From Henriciella aquimarina (GTDB lineage Bacteria > Pseudomonadota > Alphaproteobacteria > Caulobacterales > Hyphomonadaceae): a DNA stretch of 53,103 nucleotides. Shown piece after piece: positions 16,541 to 24,761 of the stretch (the first letter of the stretch is position 1; each line of letters begins with the position of its first letter). The translations under genes and the position numbers were made by a program. The notes beneath the pieces were generated by a model. The model saw only the letters and a program-made list of their open reading frames with translations, ran no database searches and was not told the origin of the DNA. The DNA is taken from positions 1 through 53,103 of the forward strand of contig NZ_NCST01000073.1 of assembly GCF_002088975.1 (NCBI RefSeq), in the 5' to 3' direction.

Positions 16541-17191
16541 ATGACTGGTATCACACGTTTGCTGCTCTCCGCCTTTATCGCAATCACCCTGCCCGCCTCC
16601 TTCGCGAGCGCGAAGACGGTGCGGGATATGGGATCCACGGCCCGCGCCGTCATGGGGGATTCCCTCTGGCAGGAAGCGCTGGCCGCGCATGACGCCCATG
16701 CCGACAGCATCACGAATGACGACTATATGATCGTCATCGACTATGCGCGCCCGTCCGGCGAAGCGCGCTTCTTCGTGATCGACATGCAGGAAGAGACCGC
16801 CAAGGCGTATCTCGTCTCCCACGGGCGCAATTCCGACAAGAACAATGACGGCATCGCCGACGCCTTCTCCAACGTATCCGGCTCGAAGATGACCTCGCTC
16901 GGCACCTATGTCACCGCCGAGACCTATTACGGCAAGCATGGCCTCTCGCTGCGCCTCGACGGGCTCGAGGACAGCAATGACGCCGCGCGTGCCCGCGCCA
17001 TCGTCATTCACGGCGCCGACTATGTGAATGCCAGCCGCGCGAAGATGGGCCGCAGCTGGGGCTGCCCGGCGCTTGAACAGGCGGTTGCTGCCGACCTCAT
17101 CCCCAAGATCGCCGAAGGCGCTCTGATCTATACGCGCGGCCCGGGCGCCGAAGCCCAGCAATTTGCACAGGTCGACGGCAAGGCTGGCTAA
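16541..17191 (+). CDS. Murein L,D-transpeptidase-like protein (YkuD_2 type)
   Basis: This 216-residue exported protein has a signal peptide (residues 1-24, LLLSAFIAITLPASFASA). The domain is of the murein L,D-transpeptidase catalytic family (YkuD_2). It has SHGRNSDKNNDGIADAFSNVSGSKMTSLGTY, a signature with an Asp/Asn-rich loop, then His157 in IVIHGADYV and the catalytic Cys175 in GRSWGCPAL. Such enzymes are expected to form or trim 3-3 peptidoglycan crosslinks in the periplasm through a Cys acyl-enzyme, but the YkuD_2 branch is poorly studied. It stands alone between cysH and panC, with a strong terminator behind it. Confidence 0.88.
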   Translation: MTGITRLLLSAFIAITLPASFASAKTVRDMGSTARAVMGDSLWQEALAAHDAHADSITNDDYMIVIDYARPSGEARFFVIDMQEETAKAYLVSHGRNSDKNNDGIADAFSNVSGSKMTSLGTYVTAETYYGKHGLSLRLDGLEDSNDAARARAIVIHGADYVNASRAKMGRSWGCPALEQAVAADLIPKIAEGALIYTRGPGAEAQQFAQVDGKAG

Positions 17192-17216
17192 GCCCCGCCT
17201 CACCCACAAGGACTTG

Positions 17217-17250
17217 AAAGCCCGCTGACGTCGGTCGGCGGGCTTTTCTT
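17217..17250 (+). terminator. Rho-independent terminator
   Basis: AAGCCCGCTGA pairs with TCGGCGGGCTT (one wobble) around loop CGTCGG, followed by TTTCTTAT. It ends the L,D-transpeptidase-like gene and lies between converging genes, so panC may use the other strand of it. Confidence 0.85.
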
Positions 17251-17268
17251 ATAGGCGGCGTTGGGCCG

Positions 17269-18132
17269 CTACACCCCGATATTGTCGATCAGTCGTGTGG
17301 TGCCAAGCCAGGCGGCGGCCAGCAGGCGGCACTCCTGCCCCTCGGCGAGCGGGCCCTCTTCCAGATCCTGCAGCGTCACCGGATCGACGGCGCTGACATA
17401 GTCGAGCTTCGTGAACCCGGCCGCGAGGATAAAGGCGCGTGCTTCGGCGAGAACCTCGCTTACGGGCCGGCCCAGATGCAGCCGGCAGGCCGCCCGGTGC
17501 AGCGCGGAGGATATGGCGTTCGCCGTCTCGCGCTCGCCCTCCGAGAGATAGGCATTGCGCGAGGACTGGGCGAGACCGTCAGCGTCGCGCCAGGTGCTGC
17601 CGCCGATGATCTCGATGCCGAAGCCGAGGTCGCGCACCATGCGGCGGATGATCTGCAGCTGCTGGTAATCCTTCTCGCCGAAGACGGCGACGTCGGGCTT
17701 CACATGGATGAAGAGCCGGGCGACCACGGTCGCCACGCCATAGAAGAAGTGCGGGCGGTGGATGCCGTCAAGCAGGTCGGACATCTCTTCCACACGCACA
17801 TTGGTGAGCGAACCGTCCGGGTACATCTCTTCCACGCTCGGGCAATAGACGAGGTCGCAGCCGGCCGCGCTGAGCCGGGCGACATCGCCTTCCTCATTGC
17901 GGGGATAGCGGTCGAGATCCTCTCCCGGCGCGAACTGCGTCGGATTGACGAAAATACTGGCGACAACGCATTCGGACTTTTCCCCAGCTTTTTCGACGAG
18001 GGAGATGTGTCCGTCATGCAGGGCGCCCATGGTCGGTACGAACCCGATTTTGCTGCCCTTTTCCCGCTCGGCGGCAATCGCGGCCTGCAGGTCGGTGCGG
18101 GTTCTGTAGATCCTGGCTTGCTGTTTGGTCAC
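17269..18132 (-). CDS. panC: Pantothenate synthetase
   Basis: PanC joins pantoate and beta-alanine with ATP to give pantothenate, the coenzyme A precursor. The 287-residue length is typical (E. coli 283). The HIGH-type ATP motif is in VPTMGALHDGHISLVEKA; NPTQF, PHFFYGVATVVARLF, GEKDYQQLQIIRRMVRDL and SSRNAYLS are all present, the last serving as the second nucleotide loop. The start is GTG 18132 (MTKQQARIYRT); no better in-frame ATG lies before the first strand. No panB or panD is nearby. It is divergent from the unknown gene that precedes mipZ. Confidence 0.97.
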   Translation of the reverse strand: MTKQQARIYRTRTDLQAAIAAEREKGSKIGFVPTMGALHDGHISLVEKAGEKSECVVASIFVNPTQFAPGEDLDRYPRNEEGDVARLSAAGCDLVYCPSVEEMYPDGSLTNVRVEEMSDLLDGIHRPHFFYGVATVVARLFIHVKPDVAVFGEKDYQQLQIIRRMVRDLGFGIEIIGGSTWRDADGLAQSSRNAYLSEGERETANAISSALHRAACRLHLGRPVSEVLAEARAFILAAGFTKLDYVSAVDPVTLQDLEEGPLAEGQECRLLAAAWLGTTRLIDNIGV

Positions 18133-18171
18133 TTGGAGATGGCTCCGAACTCTGATTTCGTAAACGGCCTG

Positions 18172-18179
18172 TTAACCAT
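18172..18179 (+). promoter_or_regulatory. TTAACCAT, CtrA half-site-like
   Basis: TTAACCAT lies in the 67-base gap between panC and the gene ahead of mipZ, 21 bases before that gene's ATG. It equals the half-site bound by the cell-cycle regulator CtrA in Caulobacter. A lone 8-mer is weak evidence. Confidence 0.3.
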
Positions 18180-18199
18180 TTCGCTTGATTTGTTCACTT

Positions 18200-18667
18200 A
18201 TGAGAAAGCCCATCATGCCCCGACTGAAAACCCTGCTCGCCTGCGCGGGCCTGTCTTCACTCACCCGCCGGGCTGCAATGCCCAAGGCAGATCTCACGAT
18301 TGAGCCTATCCGGCGTTCATACGAAAATGACAAGGGTGACGCCACAGACAGCTGGCTTTTCGAGGCTGATTCGGAGCGCCGCGCCCATGCTGGCGCCCTC
18401 AATTCTCTTTCCTCTTCTCTCGAGCGTCTGCGCAAGACCCTTTCGGGCCTGGCCGAGCATGCGCCGATCACCGTCGAGCGTGAGCCGGTCATGCCGCTGG
18501 GCGCGATGAGCTTCGACAGCGACCTGTTCGACGGCGAACCGATGCCGGTTCTGGCGGGCGAGCAGCCGGTCGAGGATATGGACACCTTCCTGTTCGAGGA
18601 AGCCGACAGCGCTATCTTCTTTGGCGCCGGCACCAAGACAGACGTAATTTACCGGCACGCGGCCTGA
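18200..18667 (+). CDS. Unknown acidic protein upstream of mipZ
   Basis: This is a 155-residue protein. I chose ATG 18200 (MRKPIMPRLKTLLACAG); ATG 18215 is an alternative, and a TTG at 18185 is less likely. A basic, mildly hydrophobic N-terminus (residues 1-25) could be a weak membrane-contact helix. The middle has a helix LNSLSSSLERLRKTLSGLAEH, and the C-terminal half is strongly acidic with FDSDLFDGEPMP and DMDTFLFEEADSAIFFG, repeated D-x-(F/L)-F patterns that look like short linear binding motifs. I do not recognise the family. Its stop is 30 bases before the GTG of mipZ on the same strand, so the two are probably co-transcribed, hinting at a role near division-site placement. Confidence 0.7.
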   Translation: MRKPIMPRLKTLLACAGLSSLTRRAAMPKADLTIEPIRRSYENDKGDATDSWLFEADSERRAHAGALNSLSSSLERLRKTLSGLAEHAPITVEREPVMPLGAMSFDSDLFDGEPMPVLAGEQPVEDMDTFLFEEADSAIFFGAGTKTDVIYRHAA

Positions 18668-18697
18668 GCTTTACCGCATCCGTGACGCCGGGCGAAA

Positions 18698-19609
18698 GTG
18701 GAGTACTCCCAGATGCCAGCAGATGGATTCGGAACAGTCGGCATGGGACAGGATGATGCCCTCACCCTGAAGCAGTCGTCTGACCGGGATTGCCGTGTCA
18801 TCGTCGTCGGTAACGAAAAAGGTGGCGCCGGCAAGTCGACGGTCGCCATGCACCTGTCCGTTGCGCTGATGCGCATGGACCAGCGCGTCGGCGTGATCGA
18901 CCTCGATGTGCGCCAGCGCACGCTGACCCGTTACCTCGAGAACCGGCACCGCTGGATGCAGTCGACCGGCTCACAGCTGCCGATGCCGGAGATCATCCGC
19001 GTCGATGCCAGTACCGAGCGCGATCTCGACACCGCCGAACAGGAAGAGACCAGCCGGCTGATGGGCGCCATCGACCGGCTTAAGGCCGTCAGCGACTACA
19101 TCATCATCGATGCGCCGGGCGGCGACACCTTTCTCTCGCGCCTCGCGCACACCACCGCCGATACGCTGATCACACCGCTGAATGACAGCTTCGTCGACTT
19201 CGACCTGCTGGGCGATGTGAACCCGCAGACGCTGGAAGTCATCCGGCCGAGCTTCTATTCGGAAATGGTCTGGAACTGCCGCAAGAAGAAGGCGCAGGAA
19301 TCGCGCAAGCCGATCGACTGGATCGTGATGCGCAACCGGGTCTCGCCGCTGGAGGCACGCAACAAGCAGAAGGTCGGCGAGGCGCTTAGCAATCTTTCGC
19401 GGCGCATCGGCTTCCGCCTGGCGCCGGGGCTTTCCGAACGCGTCATCTATCGCGAGCTCTTCCCGGCCGGGCTGACCCTGCTGGACCTGACCGAGCGCGG
19501 CTCGAATGTCGCCTTCACGATGAGCCACGTCGCCGCCCGCCAGGAGCTGCGCGACCTTGTGATCCTGCTCCAGCTGCCGGCGCTGGCCGGGGCCGAAATC
19601 GCCTTCTGA
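18698..19609 (+). CDS. mipZ: Division-plane positioning ATPase MipZ
   Basis: MipZ is a ParA-like ATPase that binds ParB near the origin and inhibits FtsZ polymerisation, so the Z ring forms at midcell. The deviant Walker A motif VVGNEKGGAGKSTVAMHLS is near residue 38, followed by VIDLDVRQRTLTRYLENR, IIIDAPGGDTFLSRLAH and TPLNDSFVDFDLLGDV, all closely matching Caulobacter MipZ. LSERVIYRELFPAGLTLLDL near the end is also diagnostic. Starting at GTG 18698 gives 303 residues, with an N-terminal extension of about 28 residues compared with Caulobacter; ATG 18713 or 18743 are alternatives. It follows an unknown acidic protein gene and ends before a strong terminator. Confidence 0.96.
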   Translation: MEYSQMPADGFGTVGMGQDDALTLKQSSDRDCRVIVVGNEKGGAGKSTVAMHLSVALMRMDQRVGVIDLDVRQRTLTRYLENRHRWMQSTGSQLPMPEIIRVDASTERDLDTAEQEETSRLMGAIDRLKAVSDYIIIDAPGGDTFLSRLAHTTADTLITPLNDSFVDFDLLGDVNPQTLEVIRPSFYSEMVWNCRKKKAQESRKPIDWIVMRNRVSPLEARNKQKVGEALSNLSRRIGFRLAPGLSERVIYRELFPAGLTLLDLTERGSNVAFTMSHVAARQELRDLVILLQLPALAGAEIAF

Positions 19610-19640
19610 GGTCGCACGGCTCACGCAATCCGAACAAAAG

Positions 19641-19666
19641 AAAAGCGCCCCGCGGGGCGCTTTTTT
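19641..19666. terminator. Strong bidirectional terminator
   Basis: AAAAGCGCCCC and GGGGCGCTTTT form a perfect 11-bp stem with a run of six T on the plus strand and of A on the other side. It separates converging mipZ and the carboxypeptidase gene and should work for both. Confidence 0.92.
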
Positions 19667-19709
19667 CATGGCTTGAAGAAGGACCGGGGTGACCGGGTCG
19701 GCGGCTTTC

Positions 19710-20708
19710 TTATTTGCCGCCCTGGCCGCCCGACGGAACCAGCTCTTCGAGCGTGCTCTCGTCGCCCTCGCCCACCGGACGGTCGGAATAGACCTGCCCG
19801 TTCAGCATCGGCATGGCCGCGCCGTTCGGATTGACCGGCGACTGAAGCGCGCTGAAGGCATAGTCGGCCTTGAGCGCATCGGCCTTGTCATTCTCGTCAT
19901 AGCTTTCATAGGCCGCCTCGATCAGGTCGGTGACGTGGGCGTCGCGCGATTTCGAGGTGGAGCCGCCGAACATGATGGCGATGATGCGGTGGCCGTCACG
20001 GGTGGCCGAAGCCATCAGGTTGAAGCCCGACGCGCGGGTATAGCCGGTCTTGATGCCATCCACCCCGTCGACACGGTCGAGCAGGTTGTTGTGGTTCTTA
20101 TAGGTCCGGCTGCCCCAGTCGAAGCTGGAGGTCGCGAAATAGTGGTAATAGTCGGCATGATCCTCAAGCAGACGCTCGGCCAGGATCGCCATGTCGCGGG
20201 CCGTCGAGAGCTGCTGGGTGTCCGGCAGGCCCGAGGCGTTGCGGAAGGTGGTGTTGCTCATGCCGAGCGCCTTGGCCTTGGCCGTCATCAAGGTCGCGAA
20301 GCGGGACTCGGTGCCGCCGAGCCGTTCGCCGACGACGGCGGCGACATCATTGGCAGACTTGGTCACGAGGGCATTGATCGCATCCCGCACGCTGATCGAG
20401 GAACCGGCCCTGAGCCGCAGCGCGGAGGGCGGCTGCGAGGCCGCGTGCCGGGAGACGTAGAGCTTTTCGTCGAAGGTCACCTCTCCGGCCTTGAGGGCAT
20501 CGAAGAGCATGTAGAGGGTCATCGCCTTTGTCAGCGAGGCGGGGTAGCGGGGTTCGTCCGCGTGCCGCGCATGTAGGACTTCATTGGTCTGGGCATCCAC
20601 GACGATGGATGCGTATTTCTCCGCGATCGCCGCTGGAGCCATCGCCACACATAGGGCGAGTGCACCAAGTACTGCCCGGATCTTCTTCCCGCCAGCGCGA
20701 ATTGCCAT
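19710..20708 (-). CDS. D-alanyl-D-alanine carboxypeptidase (PBP5/6 type)
   Basis: This low-molecular-weight penicillin-binding protein removes the terminal D-Ala from peptidoglycan stem peptides in the periplasm. I chose ATG 20708 (332 residues), with GGAGGA eight bases upstream; frames open further upstream lack a protein-like N-terminus. The signal peptide is residues 1-29 (LGALALCVAMAPAAIA). The catalytic motifs are complete: S58-x-x-K61 (PASLTKAM), SAN at 118-120, and KTG at 220-222 (GIKTGYTRASG). DacC-style landmarks AMTLYMLFDALKAG and NASGLPDTQQLSTARDMAILA are present. The C-terminus is short and Pro/Gly-rich and lacks the PBP5 domain 2 and amphipathic anchor, as in many alphaproteobacterial members. 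Confidence 0.94.
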   Translation of the reverse strand: MAIRAGGKKIRAVLGALALCVAMAPAAIAEKYASIVVDAQTNEVLHARHADEPRYPASLTKAMTLYMLFDALKAGEVTFDEKLYVSRHAASQPPSALRLRAGSSISVRDAINALVTKSANDVAAVVGERLGGTESRFATLMTAKAKALGMSNTTFRNASGLPDTQQLSTARDMAILAERLLEDHADYYHYFATSSFDWGSRTYKNHNNLLDRVDGVDGIKTGYTRASGFNLMASATRDGHRIIAIMFGGSTSKSRDAHVTDLIEAAYESYDENDKADALKADYAFSALQSPVNPNGAAMPMLNGQVYSDRPVGEGDESTLEELVPSGGQGGK

Positions 20709-20878
20709 AGATGGTCCTCCGTCCCAAAACGTTGCCACCCCCTGCCCTCGGGGATTTAGCATAAGGTGACCGGAATCGGTTATCCAGCCGTTAAGCACAC
20801 CCTTATTGCCCTTCCACTCCCTGAATATTCCTTCTTGCAGGAAGCATACCGATCCTGAAACACAAATGAACGAAAAAA

Positions 20879-20895
20879 TTTGTGCGGCGCACAAA
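20879..20895. promoter_or_regulatory. Palindrome upstream of the phasin promoter
   Basis: TTTGTGC-GGC-GCACAAA is a perfect inverted repeat ending five bases before the -35 box of the phasin promoter. It is TGC/GCA-rich, as are the sites bound by the PHA-responsive repressor PhaR in other alphaproteobacteria. A PhaR role is inference. Confidence 0.5.
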
Positions 20896-20900
20896 AAATG

Positions 20901-20929
20901 TTGCATGTGCGAAAAAGATAGGCTATATA
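20901..20929 (+). promoter_or_regulatory. Sigma-70-type promoter for the phasin gene
   Basis: TTGCAT (20901-20906) and TATATA (20924-20929) are separated by 17 bases. The expected start is about 20936, leaving a very short leader that carries AAAGGAG ahead of ATG 20953. Confidence 0.7.
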
Positions 20930-20952
20930 GGCAGCATTAAAGGAGTATCCCC

Positions 20953-21384
20953 ATGGCTAAGACTGAACCAAATATGTTCGGGGCATTCAATCCCGAGACT
21001 TTTGTCAAAGCGTTCCCGTTCGCCAATCAGTTCGGCGACATGGGCAAGGACGCGATGAACGCAAGCACGGAAAGCGCCAAGGCGTCCGTGAAAAGCTTCC
21101 AGGATGCCAGCGCGGCCATGATGCGTCAGGCGCAGGACCGCATGAGCATGACGGTCGAGACCGGCAAGACCCTCGCCGGCGCCAAGACCGTGGAAGAAGC
21201 GATGGAAATCCAGTCGGATTACATGAAGACCGCTTTCAAGGCCCATATGGACGGCCTGAACGAACTGGCGGGCATCTATTCCACCGCGATGAAAGACTGC
21301 CTTGAGCCGTTCGCCGGCTATACCAAGGACGTGATGGCCGAAACCAAGAAGGCCACCGCGAAAGCCAAAGCGGCCGCTTCCTAA
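20953..21384 (+). CDS. Phasin family protein
   Basis: This 143-residue amphipathic helical protein is of the phasin family, which coats polyhydroxyalkanoate granules and controls their size. It has the Phasin_2 pattern: FNPETFVKAFPFANQFGDMGKD, then a long heptad-like helix STESAKASVKSFQDASAAMMRQAQDRMSM broken by turns, then TGKTLAGAKTVEEAMEIQSDYMKTAFKAHMDGLNELAGIYS, and a Lys/Ala-rich C-terminal tail (TKKATAKAKAAAS) that may bind DNA or granules. The start ATG 20953 has a strong AAAGGAG site. A consensus-like promoter and a PhaR-like palindrome lie just upstream and a strong terminator follows, so it is a single-gene unit. Confidence 0.92.
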   Translation: MAKTEPNMFGAFNPETFVKAFPFANQFGDMGKDAMNASTESAKASVKSFQDASAAMMRQAQDRMSMTVETGKTLAGAKTVEEAMEIQSDYMKTAFKAHMDGLNELAGIYSTAMKDCLEPFAGYTKDVMAETKKATAKAKAAAS

Positions 21385-21414
21385 GCTGCCGGAAAATCAG
21401 GCAGAAATGCACCG

Positions 21415-21449
21415 TGGCCGGCTGAGATATCAGCCGGCCATATTTTTTT
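21415..21449 (+). terminator. Rho-independent terminator after the phasin gene
   Basis: TGGCCGGCTGA and TCAGCCGGCCA form a perfect 11-bp stem with loop GATA, followed by TATTTTTTT. Confidence 0.92.
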
Positions 21450-21505
21450 CCGGCTGACTGCAATGGCGAGGGTGCCAAGACCGTTTCACTTGCTAGGGTA
21501 CACTT

Positions 21506-21910
21506 ATGAGCGAGCGTGTTGACTTTCACTCCTTGCGGCGGCCGGCCTCGCCAAACACCTATCTGCTCGCCCCCGAGGGCTTTTGCCAGGCTGAAGACCC
21601 GGACGCCATTTCGCCGGTGTTCGCCACTGCACCTGACGCCTTGTTTGGTGAAATCGCGACAATCATATCCGGTAAAGAGCGGTGGGACATCACGCTTCGC
21701 GATGACACGGCCCGCCATATCGAAGCGATCGCCAAGACGAAGCTTCTGAAATTCAAGGATGATGTGGCAATCGAGGTCGTTCCTGTGGATGGAAAGCCCG
21801 ATTGTTCGCAATTAGCCATCTATTCCCGCTCGCGAGTCGGTTATCATGACTTGGGAGCTAATCGGAAACGGGTTGAGGCACTGATTGGAGACTTGACGCA
21901 AAAACGATGA
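21506..21910 (+). CDS. DUF1499 family protein
   Basis: This 134-residue soluble protein has the DUF1499 signature: [16 protein letters not shown] (in place of the common SPNCV motif), [16 protein letters not shown], a strand [44 protein letters not shown] broken here into its typical blocks, the [18 protein letters not shown] block being diagnostic. The function of the family is unknown. The stop TGA overlaps an in-frame ATG of the ClpS frame (ATGA at 21907), though ClpS probably starts later. It lies after the phasin terminator and before clpS-clpA, so it may head that operon. Confidence 0.88.
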   Translation: MSERVDFHSLRRPASPNTYLLAPEGFCQAEDPDAISPVFATAPDALFGEIATIISGKERWDITLRDDTARHIEAIAKTKLLKFKDDVAIEVVPVDGKPDCSQLAIYSRSRVGYHDLGANRKRVEALIGDLTQKR

Positions 21911-21981
21911 ACGACAGCTTGATCAGTAAGGTTCATCCGTTCAGGCTTAAAATTGCCAAATACAAACCATATCTTTTTATC

Positions 21982-22353
21982 ATGACCGCCAGAGACGACA
22001 GACCCAAGCTTGCAGACCCGCCCGATCCGGACGGGCCGGATCGTCCCGACGACACTGACGGCACAGGGCTCGCGACAGAGACCCGCGTCAAAACCAAGAA
22101 GCCGTCAATGTACCGCGTTCTGCTCCTGAACGACGACTACACGCCTATGGAATTCGTCGTCTTCATTCTCGAGCAGTTCTTTCACAAGAGTCGCGAACAG
22201 GCGACCAGGATCATGCTGCATGTCCACCAGAAGGGCGTGGGCGTCTGCGGCATATACACTTTCGAAGTCGCTGAAACGAAAGTGGCTCAGGTCATGGACC
22301 TGGCGCGGCGCAACGAACATCCTCTGCAATGCACGATGGAAAAAGAGGACTAG
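21982..22353 (+). CDS. clpS: ATP-dependent Clp protease adaptor ClpS
   Basis: ClpS delivers proteins bearing N-end-rule residues (Leu, Phe, Tyr, Trp) to ClpA for degradation by ClpAP. Residues ~38-123 are the folded domain: [29 protein letters not shown], with the conserved [12 protein letters not shown] binding edge, [33 protein letters not shown] and a final helix ending [13 protein letters not shown]. The flexible Asp/Pro-rich N-terminus (residues 1-37) enters the ClpA pore. I chose ATG 21982 (123 residues, family length); ATG 21907, overlapping the previous stop, would add 25 unlikely residues. Neither start has a clear ribosome-binding site. clpA begins six bases after the stop. Confidence 0.96.
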   Translation: MTARDDRPKLADPPDPDGPDRPDDTDGTGLATETRVKTKKPSMYRVLLLNDDYTPMEFVVFILEQFFHKSREQATRIMLHVHQKGVGVCGIYTFEVAETKVAQVMDLARRNEHPLQCTMEKED

Positions 22354-22359
22354 AAGCAT

Positions 22360-24681
22360 ATGCCTTCACTCACCGACAGCCTCGAATCCGCACTGGAAAA
22401 AGCGCTTAACCTCGCTGGCGAACGGTCGCACGAATATTCCACGCTTGAGCACCTCCTGCTCGCGCTGACGGAAGACACCGACGCAGTTGAGGTGATGACG
22501 GCCTGCAAGGTCGACATCAATCAGCTTCGCCAGTCCCTGGTCCAGTATATCGACGAGGAACTGTCGAGCCTGATCACCGACAATCCCGCCGCCAGTGTCC
22601 AGCCGACCGCCGCCTTCCAGCGCGTGGTCCAGCGCGCCATTCTCCATGTCGAGAGCTCCGGGCGCGACGAGGTCTCGGGCGCGAACGTGCTGATCTCGAT
22701 CTTCTCCGAGCGCGAAAGCCATGCCGCCTACTTCCTGCAGGAGCAGGACATGACGCGCTATGACGCGGTGAACTTCGTCTCGCACGGCCTCGCCAAGTCG
22801 CCGGGCATGTCGCGCAGCTCCACCCCGCGCGGCGCGGAAGAAACCGAACAGCAGCAGAAACAGGGCCCGGCCAAGGAAGCCCTCGAAGCCTATTGCGTGA
22901 ATCTCAACGAGAAGGCCCGCCAGGGCAAGATCGACCCGCTGATCGGGCGCGATTACGAGATCGAGCGCTGCATCGAGGTGCTGTGCCGCCGGTCGAAGAA
23001 CAATCCGGTCCTGGTCGGCGATCCGGGCGTTGGCAAGACGGCCATCGCCGAGGGCCTCGCCAAGAAGATTGTCGACGGCGAAGTGCCGGAAATCCTGGAA
23101 GACGCCGTCATCTGGGCCCTCGACATGGGCGCCCTGCTCGCGGGCACGCGCTATCGCGGTGACTTCGAGGAGCGCCTCAAGGCCGTGATGAAGGAAATCA
23201 GCGAGCAGGAAAAAGGCATCCTGTTCATCGATGAGATCCACACCGTGATCGGTGCGGGCGCCACCTCCGGCGGCGCGATGGACGCCTCCAACCTGCTCAA
23301 GCCCGCCCTGCAAAGCGGCGAGGTCCGCTGCATGGGCTCGACCACCTTCAAGGAGTACAAGCAGCACTTCGAGAAGGACCGGGCACTGGCGCGGCGCTTC
23401 CGCAAGATCGACGTGGTCGAACCCTCCGTGCCGGACGCGGTGAAGATCCTCACCGGCCTGAAGCCGACCTTCGAGGAATTCCACGGCATCCGCTACACCA
23501 ATGAAGCGATCAAGACGGCCGTGGAGCTGTCGGCGCGCTACATCACCGACCGCAAGCTGCCGGACAAGGCGATCGACGTGATCGACGAAGCCGGTGCCAC
23601 CCAGTGGCTGATCCCGGAAAGCCGCCGGCGCAAGCAGATCGGGACGAAGGAGATCGAGGCGATCATCGCCAAGATCGCCCGCATCCCCCCGAAACAGGTC
23701 ACCAAGGACGACGCGGTCGCGCTCAAGAATCTCGAGCCGGACCTCAAGCGGGTGGTCTATGGCCAGGACGACGCCATCGAGGCGCTGTCCTCCTCCATCA
23801 AGCTCGCCCGCGCCGGCCTGCGCGAACCGAACAAGCCGATCGGCTCCTACCTGTTCACCGGCCCGACCGGTGTCGGCAAGACCGAAGTGGCCCGCCAGCT
23901 CGCCTCCATCATGGGCGTCGAGCTGCTGCGCTTCGACATGTCGGAATATATGGAGCGGCATACCGTGTCGCGCCTGATCGGCGCGCCTCCGGGCTATGTC
24001 GGCTTTGACCAGGGCGGCCTGCTCACCGATGGCGTGATGCAGCATCCGCACTGTGTGCTCCTGCTCGACGAGATCGAGAAGGCGCATATGGACCTGTTCA
24101 ACATCCTGCTTCAGGTCATGGACAATGGCTCGCTGACGGACGCCAATGGCCGCAAGGTCGACTTCCGGAACGTGATCCTGATCATGACGACGAATGCGGG
24201 TGCGGCCGACGCGGCCAAGAACTCCATCGGCTTCGGCCGCGGCAAGAAGACCGACGAGCAGGAAGATGCGCTGAAGCGTCTCTTCACGCCGGAGTTCCGC
24301 AACCGTCTCGACGCGACGATCACCTTTGGCGGTCTCACCCAGGAGATCATCGAGCGGGTTGTCGAGAAGTTCGTGCTGCAGCTGGAAGTCCAGCTGGCCG
24401 ACCGCAACGTCACCATCGAGCTCTCCGATGCCGCCCGCGACTGGCTCGCCGGCCGCGGTTTCGACGAGGAGTTCGGCGCCCGGCCGCTGTCGCGCACCAT
24501 TCAGGAGCACGTCAAGAAGCCGATGGCCGAAGAGCTCCTCTTCGGCAAGCTCGCCAAGGGCGGCGCGGTCAAGATCGACGTCGACAAGGACGATCCGGAA
24601 AAGCTCGCCTTCGAGTACATCGAAGACAAGGGCAAGAAGTCCAAGCCCAAGAAGAAGGGCAAGCCGGAACAGGTCGACTGA
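22360..24681 (+). CDS. clpA: ATP-dependent Clp protease ATP-binding subunit ClpA
   Basis: ClpA is a hexameric AAA+ unfoldase that feeds substrates into ClpP. The 773 residues compare with 758 in E. coli. The N domain (1-~150) has [30 protein letters not shown] and binds ClpS. Nucleotide domain 1 has Walker A GDPGVGKT at 220-227 and Walker [14 protein letters not shown]. Domain 2 has GPTGVGKT at 501-508, [10 protein letters not shown], and ends with [22 protein letters not shown]. The ClpP-docking loop is [10 protein letters not shown], an IGF form of the IGL motif. The last 20 residues are very Lys-rich. No clpP is nearby. It is co-directional with clpS and ends before a strong terminator. 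Confidence 0.97.
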   Translation: MPSLTDSLESALEKALNLAGERSHEYSTLEHLLLALTEDTDAVEVMTACKVDINQLRQSLVQYIDEELSSLITDNPAASVQPTAAFQRVVQRAILHVESSGRDEVSGANVLISIFSERESHAAYFLQEQDMTRYDAVNFVSHGLAKSPGMSRSSTPRGAEETEQQQKQGPAKEALEAYCVNLNEKARQGKIDPLIGRDYEIERCIEVLCRRSKNNPVLVGDPGVGKTAIAEGLAKKIVDGEVPEILEDAVIWALDMGALLAGTRYRGDFEERLKAVMKEISEQEKGILFIDEIHTVIGAGATSGGAMDASNLLKPALQSGEVRCMGSTTFKEYKQHFEKDRALARRFRKIDVVEPSVPDAVKILTGLKPTFEEFHGIRYTNEAIKTAVELSARYITDRKLPDKAIDVIDEAGATQWLIPESRRRKQIGTKEIEAIIAKIARIPPKQVTKDDAVALKNLEPDLKRVVYGQDDAIEALSSSIKLARAGLREPNKPIGSYLFTGPTGVGKTEVARQLASIMGVELLRFDMSEYMERHTVSRLIGAPPGYVGFDQGGLLTDGVMQHPHCVLLLDEIEKAHMDLFNILLQVMDNGSLTDANGRKVDFRNVILIMTTNAGAADAAKNSIGFGRGKKTDEQEDALKRLFTPEFRNRLDATITFGGLTQEIIERVVEKFVLQLEVQLADRNVTIELSDAARDWLAGRGFDEEFGARPLSRTIQEHVKKPMAEELLFGKLAKGGAVKIDVDKDDPEKLAFEYIEDKGKKSKPKKKGKPEQVD

Positions 24682-24706
24682 TCCTGTCTGCCTGCAGAAG
24701 ACATGA

Positions 24707-24739
24707 AAGCGGCCGGAGTTGTCCTCCGGCCGCTTTTTT
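24707..24739 (+). terminator. Rho-independent terminator after clpA
   Basis: AAGCGGCCGGAG pairs perfectly with CTCCGGCCGCTT around loop TTGTC and runs into six T. It sits between the converging clpA and desaturase genes. Confidence 0.92.
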
Positions 24740-24761
24740 GTGAGCTGTGTCTGGCCGCTGC

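Noticed and set aside
16535..16559. GGAAC-N16-CGTT, the consensus of the general stress sigma factor EcfG
   Set aside because: It straddles the ATG of the L,D-transpeptidase-like gene, so its transcript would lack the start. About one such match is expected by chance in a window of this size.
16830..16870. DKNNDGIAD in the L,D-transpeptidase-like protein as a novel calcium site
   Set aside because: An Asp/Asn-rich NDG loop at this place appears to be an ordinary feature of the family and not an insertion.
22366..24510. A 714-codon open frame antisense to clpA
   Set aside because: Long antisense frames are common in GC-rich DNA. The sense strand is an unmistakable ClpA, and the antisense peptide has no domain.
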